Assembly: GCA_031273305.1 (NCBI GenBank)
Contig: JAISSC010000103.1
Span: forward strand, 1 to 7,466
DNA: 7,466 nucleotides
Source of the DNA: Flavobacteriaceae bacterium
GTDB taxonomy: Bacteria > Bacteroidota > Bacteroidia > Flavobacteriales > Weeksellaceae
Direction: 5' to 3'
Shown: one piece after another, positions 1-5,980 of the stretch
How positions within the stretch are numbered: position 1 is the first letter of the stretch
Layout of the letters: each line of letters opens with the position of its first letter
Made by a program: the position numbers and the translations under genes
Notes under the pieces: model-generated
Database searches by the model: none
Told to the model about the DNA's origin: nothing
Seen by the model: the letters and a program-made list of their open reading frames with translations, nothing else

Positions 1-162
1 GGTTCCCTCCGTAAGGTTAAAGGATTCCAGTTTTCCCGATGCCTCAGATGAAACGATTATTTCGGTAGCCTCAAAAGTTCCTGAGGCATCATGTTCGGAT
101 TTATTACTATCGCAGGATAACAACAAAATGAATAAACCTGCTAAAAAAACTATCTTTTTCAT
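1..162 (-). CDS. HlyD-family efflux periplasmic adaptor lipoprotein (N-terminal part only)
   Basis: Only the first 54 codons are present; the gene runs off the left edge, in frame to base 1. The protein begins MKKIVFLAGLFILLLSC, a short lipoprotein signal ending in a lipobox-like LLSC with Cys17 as the expected lipidated residue. After a short polar linker (about residues 18-27) comes GTFEATEIIVSSEASGK, the usual opening of the membrane-fusion fold, where the first beta strand of the barrel/lipoyl part begins (compare the xGxxEAxxxxVxxxxxGxI pattern of HlyD/AcrA-type adaptors). Such adaptors bridge an inner-membrane pump to a TolC channel. Asp18 after the cysteine resembles the inner-membrane retention signal of enterobacterial AcrA; whether that rule holds here is inference. 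The start lies 4 bp beyond the channel gene's stop, with AAGGA (minus strand, 177-173) as a possible ribosome site. The pump type (ABC, RND or MFS) cannot be told from this fragment. Confidence 0.82.
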   Translation of the reverse strand, partial: MKKIVFLAGLFILLLSCDSNKSEHDASGTFEATEIIVSSEASGKLESFNLTEGT

Positions 163-166
163 ATTT

Positions 167-1432
167 TTAAATTCCTTGAATATGTTTGTAATTGTAAATA
201 CTCAGTAAGTATTGCATCTCATGTAAAGATTTTGTGACACGAGCCTGATTTTCAGCATTGATGTCGTTGATCAGGTCGTTCATTGAATATACTCCGTTCC
301 TATATTTGCTCTCACCTGCTGTTTTTATCCTATTGCGAAGAGAGATAATTTCGTCATCTTTTTCCATAAGTCTTTGATATTTCTGTATCTCCTTTTCCAC
401 ACGTGCAAGTTGAACATTGGTGGTGAACAGGAATGTTCTTTCCTGCACATCTACCGAATTTTTATCGTTTTCTATCAGTCGTTCCTCATTTTTCTTAGTA
501 TAGAGGTTGCCGAAATTCCAGCTTAACCGTATACCGCCTATGGCAAAGAGTTTAAAATCCGGGTCCATCATATTCAGTCCGGGTCTTCCATATCCACCCT
601 GTACGAAAAGTGAAAATCGGGGCATGTTTTTAGCCTTTATAAAAGTTTCCTGAGCCTCGAAAAGAGAACGTTGTTTTTTATACAGGGCTAATTCGGGTCT
701 GTTGATTTCCGGAGGAAAATCAATAAATTCCTGTGGAGTTTGTAATTCCGTAGATTCATCCAGATTTTCATTAATAAATAAAGATAACATTTTCAGATAT
801 GCGCTTCGCAATAAACCAAGCTCTATCTTATTTTGTTCTGTATTTAGCAACTCTACCTGAACAAGGTCTAAGTCTGATGCCATAGCTACTCCGTTTTTCA
901 GCATGGATTTTACCCTGTCGTGATGAGTTTGCAGATCGGCAGTCAGGATATGAAGTTGCTTTAATTGTTCATCAAGAGCTAAAATTCCAAAATACAACTG
1001 ATCTATCTGCTCCCTGACGGCATACAGGTTAACCTCCACTTTCTGTTTTTCCAGTTCCGTACTTGCTTTTGTAATCCCGGATTGGGAGCGTATTGTCCCT
1101 CCGTCCCAGATAAGCTGGGAGACATCTAAAGTGATCTTGTATTGGTCTTTATCCATAGTGGGAGTGTTGATTCCCGGAACTTTTATGGGCAATTGGGTAA
1201 TATCCGACTGATAGGAGGCTTGTCCGTTTAGTGATATTTGAGGTAAATAATCTTTCGTTAAATTATCCAGCGTATATTGTTCCGCCAGAGATATAAGGTC
1301 GTACTGTTTTATCAGAGGGTAGTTGTTCTGTGCCTTTTGCTGACATTCTGCCAAACTGATAAGGGTCGTCTGAGATATTATCCCGGATGAAAATAGCATG
1401 AGGAAGATAAGAATGCATGTGCGGGTTTTCAT
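167..1432 (-). CDS. TolC-family outer-membrane efflux channel
   Basis: This 421-residue protein matches the usual length of outer-membrane efflux proteins (OEP/TolC). A signal peptide covers about residues 1-21 (MKTRTC, then a hydrophobic ILIFLMLFSSGIIS). The mature start, LISLAECQQKAQNNYPL (24-40), is the typical first helix of the first OEP repeat. YLPQISLNGQASYQ (62-75) is the characteristic turn into the membrane beta strands. The second repeat is visible as PRFSLFVQGGYGRPG (271-285) followed by LSWNFGNLYTKKNEE (303-317), with long amphipathic helices on both sides (about 120-220 and 315-410). As a trimer it would form the outer-membrane and periplasmic exit duct. It lies directly upstream of the HlyD-type adaptor with a 4-bp gap, so the two are almost certainly co-transcribed. 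No Shine-Dalgarno sequence precedes the ATG. The transported substrate cannot be inferred. Confidence 0.93.
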   Translation of the reverse strand: MKTRTCILIFLMLFSSGIISQTTLISLAECQQKAQNNYPLIKQYDLISLAEQYTLDNLTKDYLPQISLNGQASYQSDITQLPIKVPGINTPTMDKDQYKITLDVSQLIWDGGTIRSQSGITKASTELEKQKVEVNLYAVREQIDQLYFGILALDEQLKQLHILTADLQTHHDRVKSMLKNGVAMASDLDLVQVELLNTEQNKIELGLLRSAYLKMLSLFINENLDESTELQTPQEFIDFPPEINRPELALYKKQRSLFEAQETFIKAKNMPRFSLFVQGGYGRPGLNMMDPDFKLFAIGGIRLSWNFGNLYTKKNEERLIENDKNSVDVQERTFLFTTNVQLARVEKEIQKYQRLMEKDDEIISLRNRIKTAGESKYRNGVYSMNDLINDINAENQARVTKSLHEMQYLLSIYNYKHIQGI

Positions 1433-1476
1433 ATTATTATAAATTATTTGGCATTGTTAACTTGTAATAGATTTTA

Positions 1477-1484
1477 CAAAAATA
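1477..1484 (-). promoter_or_regulatory. Possible -7 box of a promoter for the channel/adaptor genes
   Basis: On the minus strand this reads TATTTTTG, a full match to the Bacteroidota -7 box TAnnTTTG, 45 bases before the channel start codon. The only -33-like element is ATTG, 22 bases upstream, slightly longer than the usual 19-21. It lies in the 84-bp gap between the DUF4405 gene and the channel gene, where I see no terminator hairpin. It may be an internal promoter, or chance in an AT-rich spacer. Confidence 0.35.
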
Positions 1485-1516
1485 GGGATAATAAATCATG
1501 GAATTTCAATAATTAA

Positions 1517-1951
1517 TTAATATTGCTTGGTTTTCTTATTGTCTTTGAAAAGAGATATAAATCGTTTAGCCCTGTCCGCTGCATGAATAATTACCAGTGA
1601 AATAAAGACATGTCCGATAACATTATGAAATTCTAATATTGGAATTTCGGTTCCTATAATAAGAGATAAAATACTTGACAGCATCAGGATAAAACAAATT
1701 ATTATCAGTGTGGTTATTTTATTTCTTAAGATAACCTTCTTTCGGGTGAAGTATTTAATAATATGCAGGTGTTGAACTACGTGAGTTATTATCAATATAA
1801 ACCATGTAATCCCCATGATGCAATGAAAAGACTTCCAATAAGTAATGCGTGTCGCCTCGATGTCGGAAAAAATGTATGCTACGATAAAACCGAATGCCAG
1901 TAAAATATCAACAATTATTTTGGCTCGTTTGGATAAAAATATACTTTTCAT
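1517..1951 (-). CDS. DUF4405-type four-helix membrane protein, possible b-type haem binder
   Basis: This 144-residue protein has four predicted membrane helices at about residues 11-30, 41-63, 79-100 and 106-125. The helix ends are rich in histidine: YWKSFHCIMG (H43), ITHVVQHLH (H57, H61, H63), EFHNVIGH (H109, H114) and IIHAADR (H123). This spacing is typical of the DUF4405 family, which resembles cytochrome b561/formate dehydrogenase gamma-type di-haem membrane proteins. Haem binding is inferred from the histidines and has not been shown for this protein. The tail (KDNKKTKQY) is basic and probably cytoplasmic. The gene lies between the AraC regulator and the TolC channel on the same strand, 79 bp and 84 bp away. 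It is the first gene after the putative AraC operator, so it is probably part of that regulon. Its role beside an efflux system is unknown. Confidence 0.75.
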   Translation of the reverse strand: MKSIFLSKRAKIIVDILLAFGFIVAYIFSDIEATRITYWKSFHCIMGITWFILIITHVVQHLHIIKYFTRKKVILRNKITTLIIICFILMLSSILSLIIGTEIPILEFHNVIGHVFISLVIIHAADRAKRFISLFKDNKKTKQY

Positions 1952-1974
1952 TTATTGTTGTTAAAATCATGATA

Positions 1975-2005
1975 CAAAGTAACATCAAATAACAACGGCT
2001 GAAAA
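1975..2005 (-). promoter_or_regulatory. Candidate promoter for the DUF4405/efflux genes
   Basis: On the minus strand TTTT (2005-2002), 19 bases, then TTACTTTG (1982-1975) resembles the Bacteroidota TTTG/TAnnTTTG promoter with one mismatch in each box. The -7 box lies 23 bases before the DUF4405 start codon. An imperfect -33 box overlapped by a regulator half-site is what an activator-dependent promoter would be expected to look like. Confidence 0.45.
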
Positions 2006-2033
2006 TGGAGTAATATCGGTAAAAATTGGACTA
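2002..2033 (-). promoter_or_regulatory. Candidate AraC-family operator: two direct half-sites 21 bp apart
   Basis: The plus strand shows AAAATGGAGTA (2002-2012) and AAATTGGACTA (2023-2033), matching at 9 of 11 positions in the same orientation. Their TGGA cores are exactly 21 bp apart, two helical turns, the classical spacing for direct half-sites of AraC-type activators. The proximal half-site overlaps the weak -33 box of the DUF4405 promoter. The distal one overlaps the stop codon of the adjacent araC-type gene. Binding by that neighbour is inference. Confidence 0.5.
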
Positions 2034-2873
2034 TTTAAGGTATTTTCTTCTAAACTGTGTAGGAGATAGTTTGGATGCTTTGGTAAACAACCGTGTAAAA
2101 TAAGCCCAATCTTCGTATCCGAGTTTCAGGGCTATTTCTTTGATGCTTATGTTTGTATAGAATAACAGTCGCTTGGCTTGGATAATGATCTCATTTTGAA
2201 TACAATCACTAACCGTAAGACCCGTAGTTCTTTTAACAGCTTCGTTTAAGTATACTGGGGAAATATTCAATTTGGAGGCATATTGTGACGGACGTTTCAA
2301 CGATTGGTAATTGGCAGATAATAATGACTTAAATTGAAAGGTAATGGTGGCAGGGCGATTGTTTGTAGAAACAGGTAAACCTTTCTGATATATCTCCGCA
2401 ATAATTCCAATATAGTAAGAAAGTAAGTCGCGCATAATGCCTTCTTCGATATGTTGCCTTTCGGGTTTAAGACGTTTGTATATGGCAGAAATACAATATC
2501 TTAAGTCATTAATTATATCTTTGTTCAGTTCTACTTTGTTTTTTAAAAAAGAAACCCGTTCAAATATTTCTTTGTATTCATCTTTTATCAGCATGGAATC
2601 CAATGCCAGAATCCAACCACAGCCATTTATATAACCGACAGGAAAATGGACTTGTCCGGGTAGAATACAGCGAACTGTGCTTCCTGTCAGTTCATATTCC
2701 TCAAAGTCTATTAACAATTTAGCTGTTCCTTTTTCACTGAAAAGAAAAATATAGAAATCGTCTCTGTGCGCATAATTAACAGGATGAGGTTGTTCATTCC
2801 CTGATATATACCGCATAAAAGCAATTTCTCCATGAAGTAGTTCGGACATTCGGTGAGTTGGAATTTTATCCAT
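2031..2873 (-). CDS. AraC-family transcriptional regulator
   Basis: This 280-residue cytoplasmic DNA-binding protein has an N-terminal cupin-like sensor and a C-terminal double helix-turn-helix. In the sensor, HRDDFYIFLF (36-45) and the VRCILPGQVHFP segment (67-78) are the usual AraC_binding strands. A helical linker covers about 116-166. The DNA-binding domain has its first helix-turn-helix at about 194-217 (RPSQYASKLNISPVYLNEAV) and its second at about 242-266 (ISIKEIALKLGYEDWAYFTR), ending in the family signature LSPTQFRRKY (269-278). Length and architecture are complete. It lies just upstream of, and on the same strand as, the DUF4405/TolC/HlyD genes and is most simply read as their local activator. 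The inducing signal is unknown. The stop codon is TAG, which shows that TAG is an ordinary stop in this genome. Confidence 0.93.
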   Translation of the reverse strand: MDKIPTHRMSELLHGEIAFMRYISGNEQPHPVNYAHRDDFYIFLFSEKGTAKLLIDFEEYELTGSTVRCILPGQVHFPVGYINGCGWILALDSMLIKDEYKEIFERVSFLKNKVELNKDIINDLRYCISAIYKRLKPERQHIEEGIMRDLLSYYIGIIAEIYQKGLPVSTNNRPATITFQFKSLLSANYQSLKRPSQYASKLNISPVYLNEAVKRTTGLTVSDCIQNEIIIQAKRLLFYTNISIKEIALKLGYEDWAYFTRLFTKASKLSPTQFRRKYLK

Positions 2874-2894
2874 CGTTATGATAATGATATATTA

Positions 2895-2902
2895 CAAAAG
2901 TA
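2895..2902 (-). promoter_or_regulatory. -7 box of a probable araC-type gene promoter
   Basis: The minus strand reads TACTTTTG, a full match to TAnnTTTG, 21 bases before the regulator's ATG. No good TTTG lies at the right distance upstream (the nearest TTG is 28 bases away). The promoter is therefore weak, activator-dependent, or differently placed. Confidence 0.4.
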
Positions 2903-3184
2903 TGGTTTTTTAAATAAGGTTGGTATTAAACAATTAATAAAAACTTTCTTTAATTGCTTAACCCAATACGAACCGGTAAATTAAAAATGCATAGGGAGAT
3001 TTTTCAGGATAAAGTTTGTTAAAGTAATTTTCATTGAATTTATTGAAAAATTAAATGAATAACAAAGAGAAAAATGGTTGCGGAAAATTAGCAATTTAGG
3101 ATTAAGGAGGGTATAAAGCCCATGTCTTTTTAATTATTTAGTATAAATATCGTAATATAAGCAATTAGCGCATAAAAATCGGAT

Positions 3185-3216
3185 TTTGTTATTTCATTGG
3201 ATTTGATTTAAATTTG
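3185..3216 (+). promoter_or_regulatory. Bacteroidota primary-sigma promoter of the PDH genes
   Basis: TTTG (3185-3188), 20 bases, then TAAATTTG (3209-3216) matches both consensus boxes perfectly with ideal spacing. Transcription would start near 3223, giving a leader of only about 12 bases before the ATG at 3235, with AAGG as the only ribosome-site-like bases. Confidence 0.75.
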
Positions 3217-3226
3217 TCAAACAAAT
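3212..3226. repeat. Inverted repeat over the PDH -7 box and start site
   Basis: ATTTGT (3212-3217), CAA, ACAAAT (3221-3226) is a perfect 6-bp inverted repeat. It covers the last half of the -7 box and the predicted transcription start, where a repressor would block polymerase. A second small inverted repeat, AAAAT-CGG-ATTTT (3175-3187), overlaps the -33 box. Both are AT-rich and may be chance. Confidence 0.35.
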
Positions 3227-3234
3227 AGTAAAGG

Positions 3235-4236
3235 ATGAAAGAATTTAGTAAAGAAGTATATCTCAACTGGTTTGAGAATATGACTATGTGGAGGAGATTT
3301 GAGGATAAAGCCCGTTCTCTCTATTTAAAAGATAAGATCAGGGGCTTTTTGCATTTGTACAACGGACAGGAAGCTATTCCGGCAGGTTTCATTCATGCGA
3401 TGGATATGTCTAAAGATAAAATAATTACCTCATATCGTTGTCATGTTCATGCTTTATCTATGGGGTTAGACCCTAAGGTTGCCATGTCCGAATTATGTGG
3501 AAAAGCAACCGGCTCTTCCAAAGGGATGGGAGGGTCTATGCACCTATTTAGCAGGGAACACAACGTATATGGAGGACACGGCATCGTGGGAGGACATATT
3601 CCGTTAGGAGCAGGGATTGCCTTTGCCGATAAATATTTTGAAAGAGATGCCGTTACTATTTGTTATATGGGAGACGGAGCGGTGAGGCAGGGGACTTTCC
3701 ATGAAACTTTTAACATGGCTATGAACTGGAAATTACCGATAGTTTTTGTTTGTGAAAATAATCAATATGCTATGGGAACCTCCGTAGAAAGGACGACCAA
3801 TAACCTCGATATATATCAATTGGGATTGGGATATGAAATGCCTTGTGCTCCGGTAGATGCTATGAATCCTGAAACGGTAGCCGAAGCTGCTTTTGAAGCC
3901 ATAGAAAGAGCAAGGAGAGGTGACGGGCCTACTTTTTTAGAAGCAAGAACTTATCGTTACAGAGGTCATTCCATGTCAGACTCCGAACCATACCGCACTA
4001 AGGCAGAAGTGGAAGAATATAAAAAAGAGGATCCTATTCTTTTTGTAAAACATAAAATTTTATCCAATAACTGGGCTACTATCGAGGAGTTGGATGAGAT
4101 AGATAAAAAGAATAAAGAATATATGAATGAAGTAGGTAATTTTGCTGAAAATGCACCTTTCCCTGAAGAAGAAAATATATATAAGTACATTTATTCAGAA
4201 CCGAATTATCCTTTTTTAGATAAATTAGAGAATTAA
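3235..4236 (+). CDS. pdhA: Pyruvate dehydrogenase E1 component, alpha subunit
   Basis: This 333-residue protein is the thiamine-diphosphate-binding alpha chain of the E1 heterotetramer. With E1-beta it decarboxylates pyruvate and acetylates the lipoyl groups of E2. The start MxxWRRFEDKARxLY (18-30) and GFLHLYNGQEA (37-47) are typical. SYRCHVHALSMG (66-77) and GSSKGMGGSMHLF (93-105) line the cofactor site. The thiamine-diphosphate motif is complete: GDG at 146-148, then 26 residues, then NN at 175-176. The C-terminal loop YRYRGHSMSDSEPYR (240-254) is the conserved region that carries the regulatory serines in eukaryotic homologues. Length is normal for the bacterial alpha chain. The E2 gene follows after 27 bp with no E1-beta between; this split is known in Bacteroidota, and beta is expected elsewhere. 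A branched-chain 2-oxoacid substrate is less likely given the closeness to PDH-type chains, but specificity cannot be proven from sequence. Confidence 0.93.
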   Translation: MKEFSKEVYLNWFENMTMWRRFEDKARSLYLKDKIRGFLHLYNGQEAIPAGFIHAMDMSKDKIITSYRCHVHALSMGLDPKVAMSELCGKATGSSKGMGGSMHLFSREHNVYGGHGIVGGHIPLGAGIAFADKYFERDAVTICYMGDGAVRQGTFHETFNMAMNWKLPIVFVCENNQYAMGTSVERTTNNLDIYQLGLGYEMPCAPVDAMNPETVAEAAFEAIERARRGDGPTFLEARTYRYRGHSMSDSEPYRTKAEVEEYKKEDPILFVKHKILSNNWATIEELDEIDKKNKEYMNEVGNFAENAPFPEEENIYKYIYSEPNYPFLDKLEN

Positions 4237-4263
4237 TAAAACATAACGAATCAAAACCAAATT

Positions 4264-5895
4264 ATGGCTGAAGTTATAAAAATGCCTCGTCTTAGTGATA
4301 CCATGACAGAGGGAAAAGTATCCAAATGGAACCTGAAGGTAGGCGATTCCGTGAAGGAAGGTGATGTTTTGGCTGAGATAGAAACAGACAAAGCTGTTCA
4401 GGATTTTGATTATGATGGTGATGACGGTATTCTTTTATATCAGGGAGTACAAGAGGGAGAATCTGCCCCCGTAGATTCCCTGTTGGCAATTATCGGACAG
4501 GAAGGAGAGGACATTAGTGCGTTGATAGGTGCTGATGCTGCCGTAGCCTCCGCTACCATAAATGCGGAACCAGTAGAGGACGCTGTCAGTCAGGAGAGTC
4601 AAACATCCGCATCAGCAGATATACCGGAAAATGTAGATATAATCAGGGTTCCGAGATTGAGTGATACCATGACCGAGGGGAAAGTATCCAAATGGAATTT
4701 TAATGTCGGAGACCAGATAAATGAAGGAGATATATTGGCTGAGATCGAGACGGATAAAGCAGTTCAGGATTTTGAGTACGACGGAAACGGCGGCACTTTA
4801 TTATATCAGGGAGTAGAAGAAGGAAATTCTGCTCCTATCGAATCTTTATTGGCAATTATAGGTCCTGCCGGAACTGATATAAGCGGTATTATAGCTTCCG
4901 GAGGAAAAACAAAACCTGCTTCCGTTCCTCCTACCGAACAGCAGTCAGCAAAGGCGGAAATCAAAACCGATAAAACCGACACTGTTGAATCAAATGTAAC
5001 TTCCACAGGCGACAGGGTCTTTATTTCACCTCTGGCAAGGAAGATTGCAAAAGATAAAGGAATTGACCCGGCTAAGATAAAAGGAAGCGGAGATAACGGC
5101 AGAATCACTCGAAAAGATGTGGAAAATTTTATCCCATCCGTGTCAGCCACTCCTGAATCTTCCCTCTCAACAGCTCATGCAGTTTCAACTCCGGTGCTTC
5201 CTAAAGTCGTTCCGGGTACGGATACAGAAACAGTAAATACCTCCATGAGAAATGCCATTGCAAAAAGTTTAAGTAGTAGTTTTTTCACTGCGCCTCATTA
5301 TAATTTGGTATTTGAAATTAACATGGACAGAGCTATTGAGGACAGAAAAGCGATAAACAGCCTGCCGGATACCAAAGTTTCTTTTAATGATATTATAATC
5401 AAGGCAGTAGCAGTTGCTTTAAGGAAACATCCGCAAGTAAACAGCTCTTGGGCGGATACCAAGATCATACATCACGGAAACATAAATATTGGAGTTGCCG
5501 TAGCTGTTGAAGACGGCTTGGTGGTTCCGGTCATTAAAAATACCGATTATTTATCCCTGACTCAAATTTCTGCATCAGTCAGGGATTTGGCAGGAAGAGC
5601 AAGAGATAAAAAATTAAAAGCCAACGAGATGGATGGTTCTACTTTCACTGTTTCCAACTTAGGGATGTATGGGGTGGAATCTTTTAATTCTATCATTAAT
5701 CAGCCTAATTCCTGCATATTGTCTGTTGGTTCCATCAACCAAAAACCGATAGTGAAAGACGGACAAATTGTAGTGGGGAATGTGATGCAAATCTCTCTGG
5801 CATGCGACCACAGAGTTGTTGACGGAGCGACAGGGTCTCAATTTCTACAAACATTAAAGACATATCTGGAAAATCCGGTTTCACTTTTAGCTTAA
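4264..5895 (+). CDS. pdhC: Pyruvate dehydrogenase E2, dihydrolipoamide acetyltransferase with two lipoyl domains
   Basis: This 543-residue core enzyme transfers the acetyl group from lipoyl-lysine to coenzyme A and scaffolds the complex. Order of domains: lipoyl domain 1 (about 1-80, ETDKAVQDF, lipoylated Lys43); an Ala/Ser/Glu-rich linker; lipoyl domain 2 (about 125-202, the same ETDKAVQDF, Lys165); a second linker; the peripheral-subunit-binding domain (about 252-290, VFISPLARKIAKDKGID to GRITRKDVENF); a third linker; and the catalytic domain (about 320-543). The catalytic signature DHRVVDGA is at 515-522, with His516 and Asp520 in the expected places, and FTVSNLGMYGVESF (461-474) is also typical. 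Nothing is missing. It is the second gene of the PDH pair, 27 bp after E1-alpha, without a clear Shine-Dalgarno sequence. Some annotations call this gene aceF. No E3 gene follows. Confidence 0.94.
   Translation: MAEVIKMPRLSDTMTEGKVSKWNLKVGDSVKEGDVLAEIETDKAVQDFDYDGDDGILLYQGVQEGESAPVDSLLAIIGQEGEDISALIGADAAVASATINAEPVEDAVSQESQTSASADIPENVDIIRVPRLSDTMTEGKVSKWNFNVGDQINEGDILAEIETDKAVQDFEYDGNGGTLLYQGVEEGNSAPIESLLAIIGPAGTDISGIIASGGKTKPASVPPTEQQSAKAEIKTDKTDTVESNVTSTGDRVFISPLARKIAKDKGIDPAKIKGSGDNGRITRKDVENFIPSVSATPESSLSTAHAVSTPVLPKVVPGTDTETVNTSMRNAIAKSLSSSFFTAPHYNLVFEINMDRAIEDRKAINSLPDTKVSFNDIIIKAVAVALRKHPQVNSSWADTKIIHHGNINIGVAVAVEDGLVVPVIKNTDYLSLTQISASVRDLAGRARDKKLKANEMDGSTFTVSNLGMYGVESFNSIINQPNSCILSVGSINQKPIVKDGQIVVGNVMQISLACDHRVVDGATGSQFLQTLKTYLENPVSLLA
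4276..4863 (+). repeat. Intragenic tandem duplication of the lipoyl domain
   Basis: Codons 5-78 (4276-4497) and 127-200 (4642-4863) encode 74-residue domains identical at 58 positions (78%), offset by exactly 366 bp. Nucleotide stretches such as AAAGTATCCAAATGGA and GTTCAGGATTTTGA are unchanged. The linkers between the domains are not similar. Confidence 0.85.
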
Positions 5896-5912
5896 AAATA
5901 ACGTATAATAAG

Positions 5913-5977
5913 TTTTTATCTTGTATTTTGAGATAACAGAAATAAAAAGCTAAATTTGTGGTTTGACAACTTTTTAT
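5913..5977. promoter_or_regulatory. Three evenly spaced heptamers around the restriction-modification promoter
   Basis: TTTTTAT (5913-5919), its complement ATAAAAA (5942-5948) and TTTTTAT again (5971-5977) are spaced exactly 29 bp apart in alternating orientation. The first pair brackets the -33 box and the second pair brackets the -7 box. Inside the first pair, TTATCT (5916-5921) and AGATAA (5931-5936) form a perfect inverted repeat with a 9-base gap that contains the -33 box. This resembles the paired symmetric operators of XRE/controller regulators, but AT-rich chance cannot be excluded. Confidence 0.35.
5927..5958 (+). promoter_or_regulatory. Promoter of the restriction-modification operon
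   Basis: TTTG (5927-5930), 20 bases, then TAAATTTG (5951-5958) is the same perfect arrangement as the PDH promoter. The predicted start near 5965 lies about 16 bases before the original ATG of the regulator remnant at 5981. I see no strong terminator between the E2 stop (5895) and this promoter, so some read-through from the PDH genes is possible. Confidence 0.72.
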
Positions 5978-5980
5978 GAG

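Larger units (their letters stand above)
2874..3234. other. 361-bp divergent intergenic region
   Basis: This AT-rich spacer lies between the AraC-type gene (minus) and the PDH E1-alpha gene (plus). The only supported elements are the -7 box at its left end and the PDH promoter at its right end. The middle holds no RNA gene I recognise and no convincing coding ORF. There is a palindrome ACCGGT (2972-2977) and a 14-codon ORF (3055-3099) that looks like chance. Confidence 0.6.

Noticed and set aside
2949..2985. TTTAATT/AATTAAA inverted repeat upstream of the AraC-type gene
   Set aside because: It is low-complexity AT sequence with a long loop, not aligned with any promoter element.
3055..3099. 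14-codon ORF (MNNKEKNGCGKLAI) in the divergent intergenic region
   Set aside because: It is too short, has no ribosome site or promoter of its own, and resembles nothing I know; chance in AT-rich DNA is more likely.
3105..3133. AGGAGG followed by an ATG at 3122
   Set aside because: It looks like a strong ribosome site, but the frame stops after three codons and Bacteroidota genes rarely depend on Shine-Dalgarno sequences.
4806..5150. 114-codon open frame antisense to the E2 linker and subunit-binding domain
   Set aside because: The sense strand encodes a well-defined E2 domain here; the antisense frame has low-complexity composition and no start context.
5891..5920. Rho-independent terminator after the E2 gene (AAAAA and TTTTT arms)
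   Set aside because: The stem would be almost all A-T with no G-C core, so it is unlikely to terminate.
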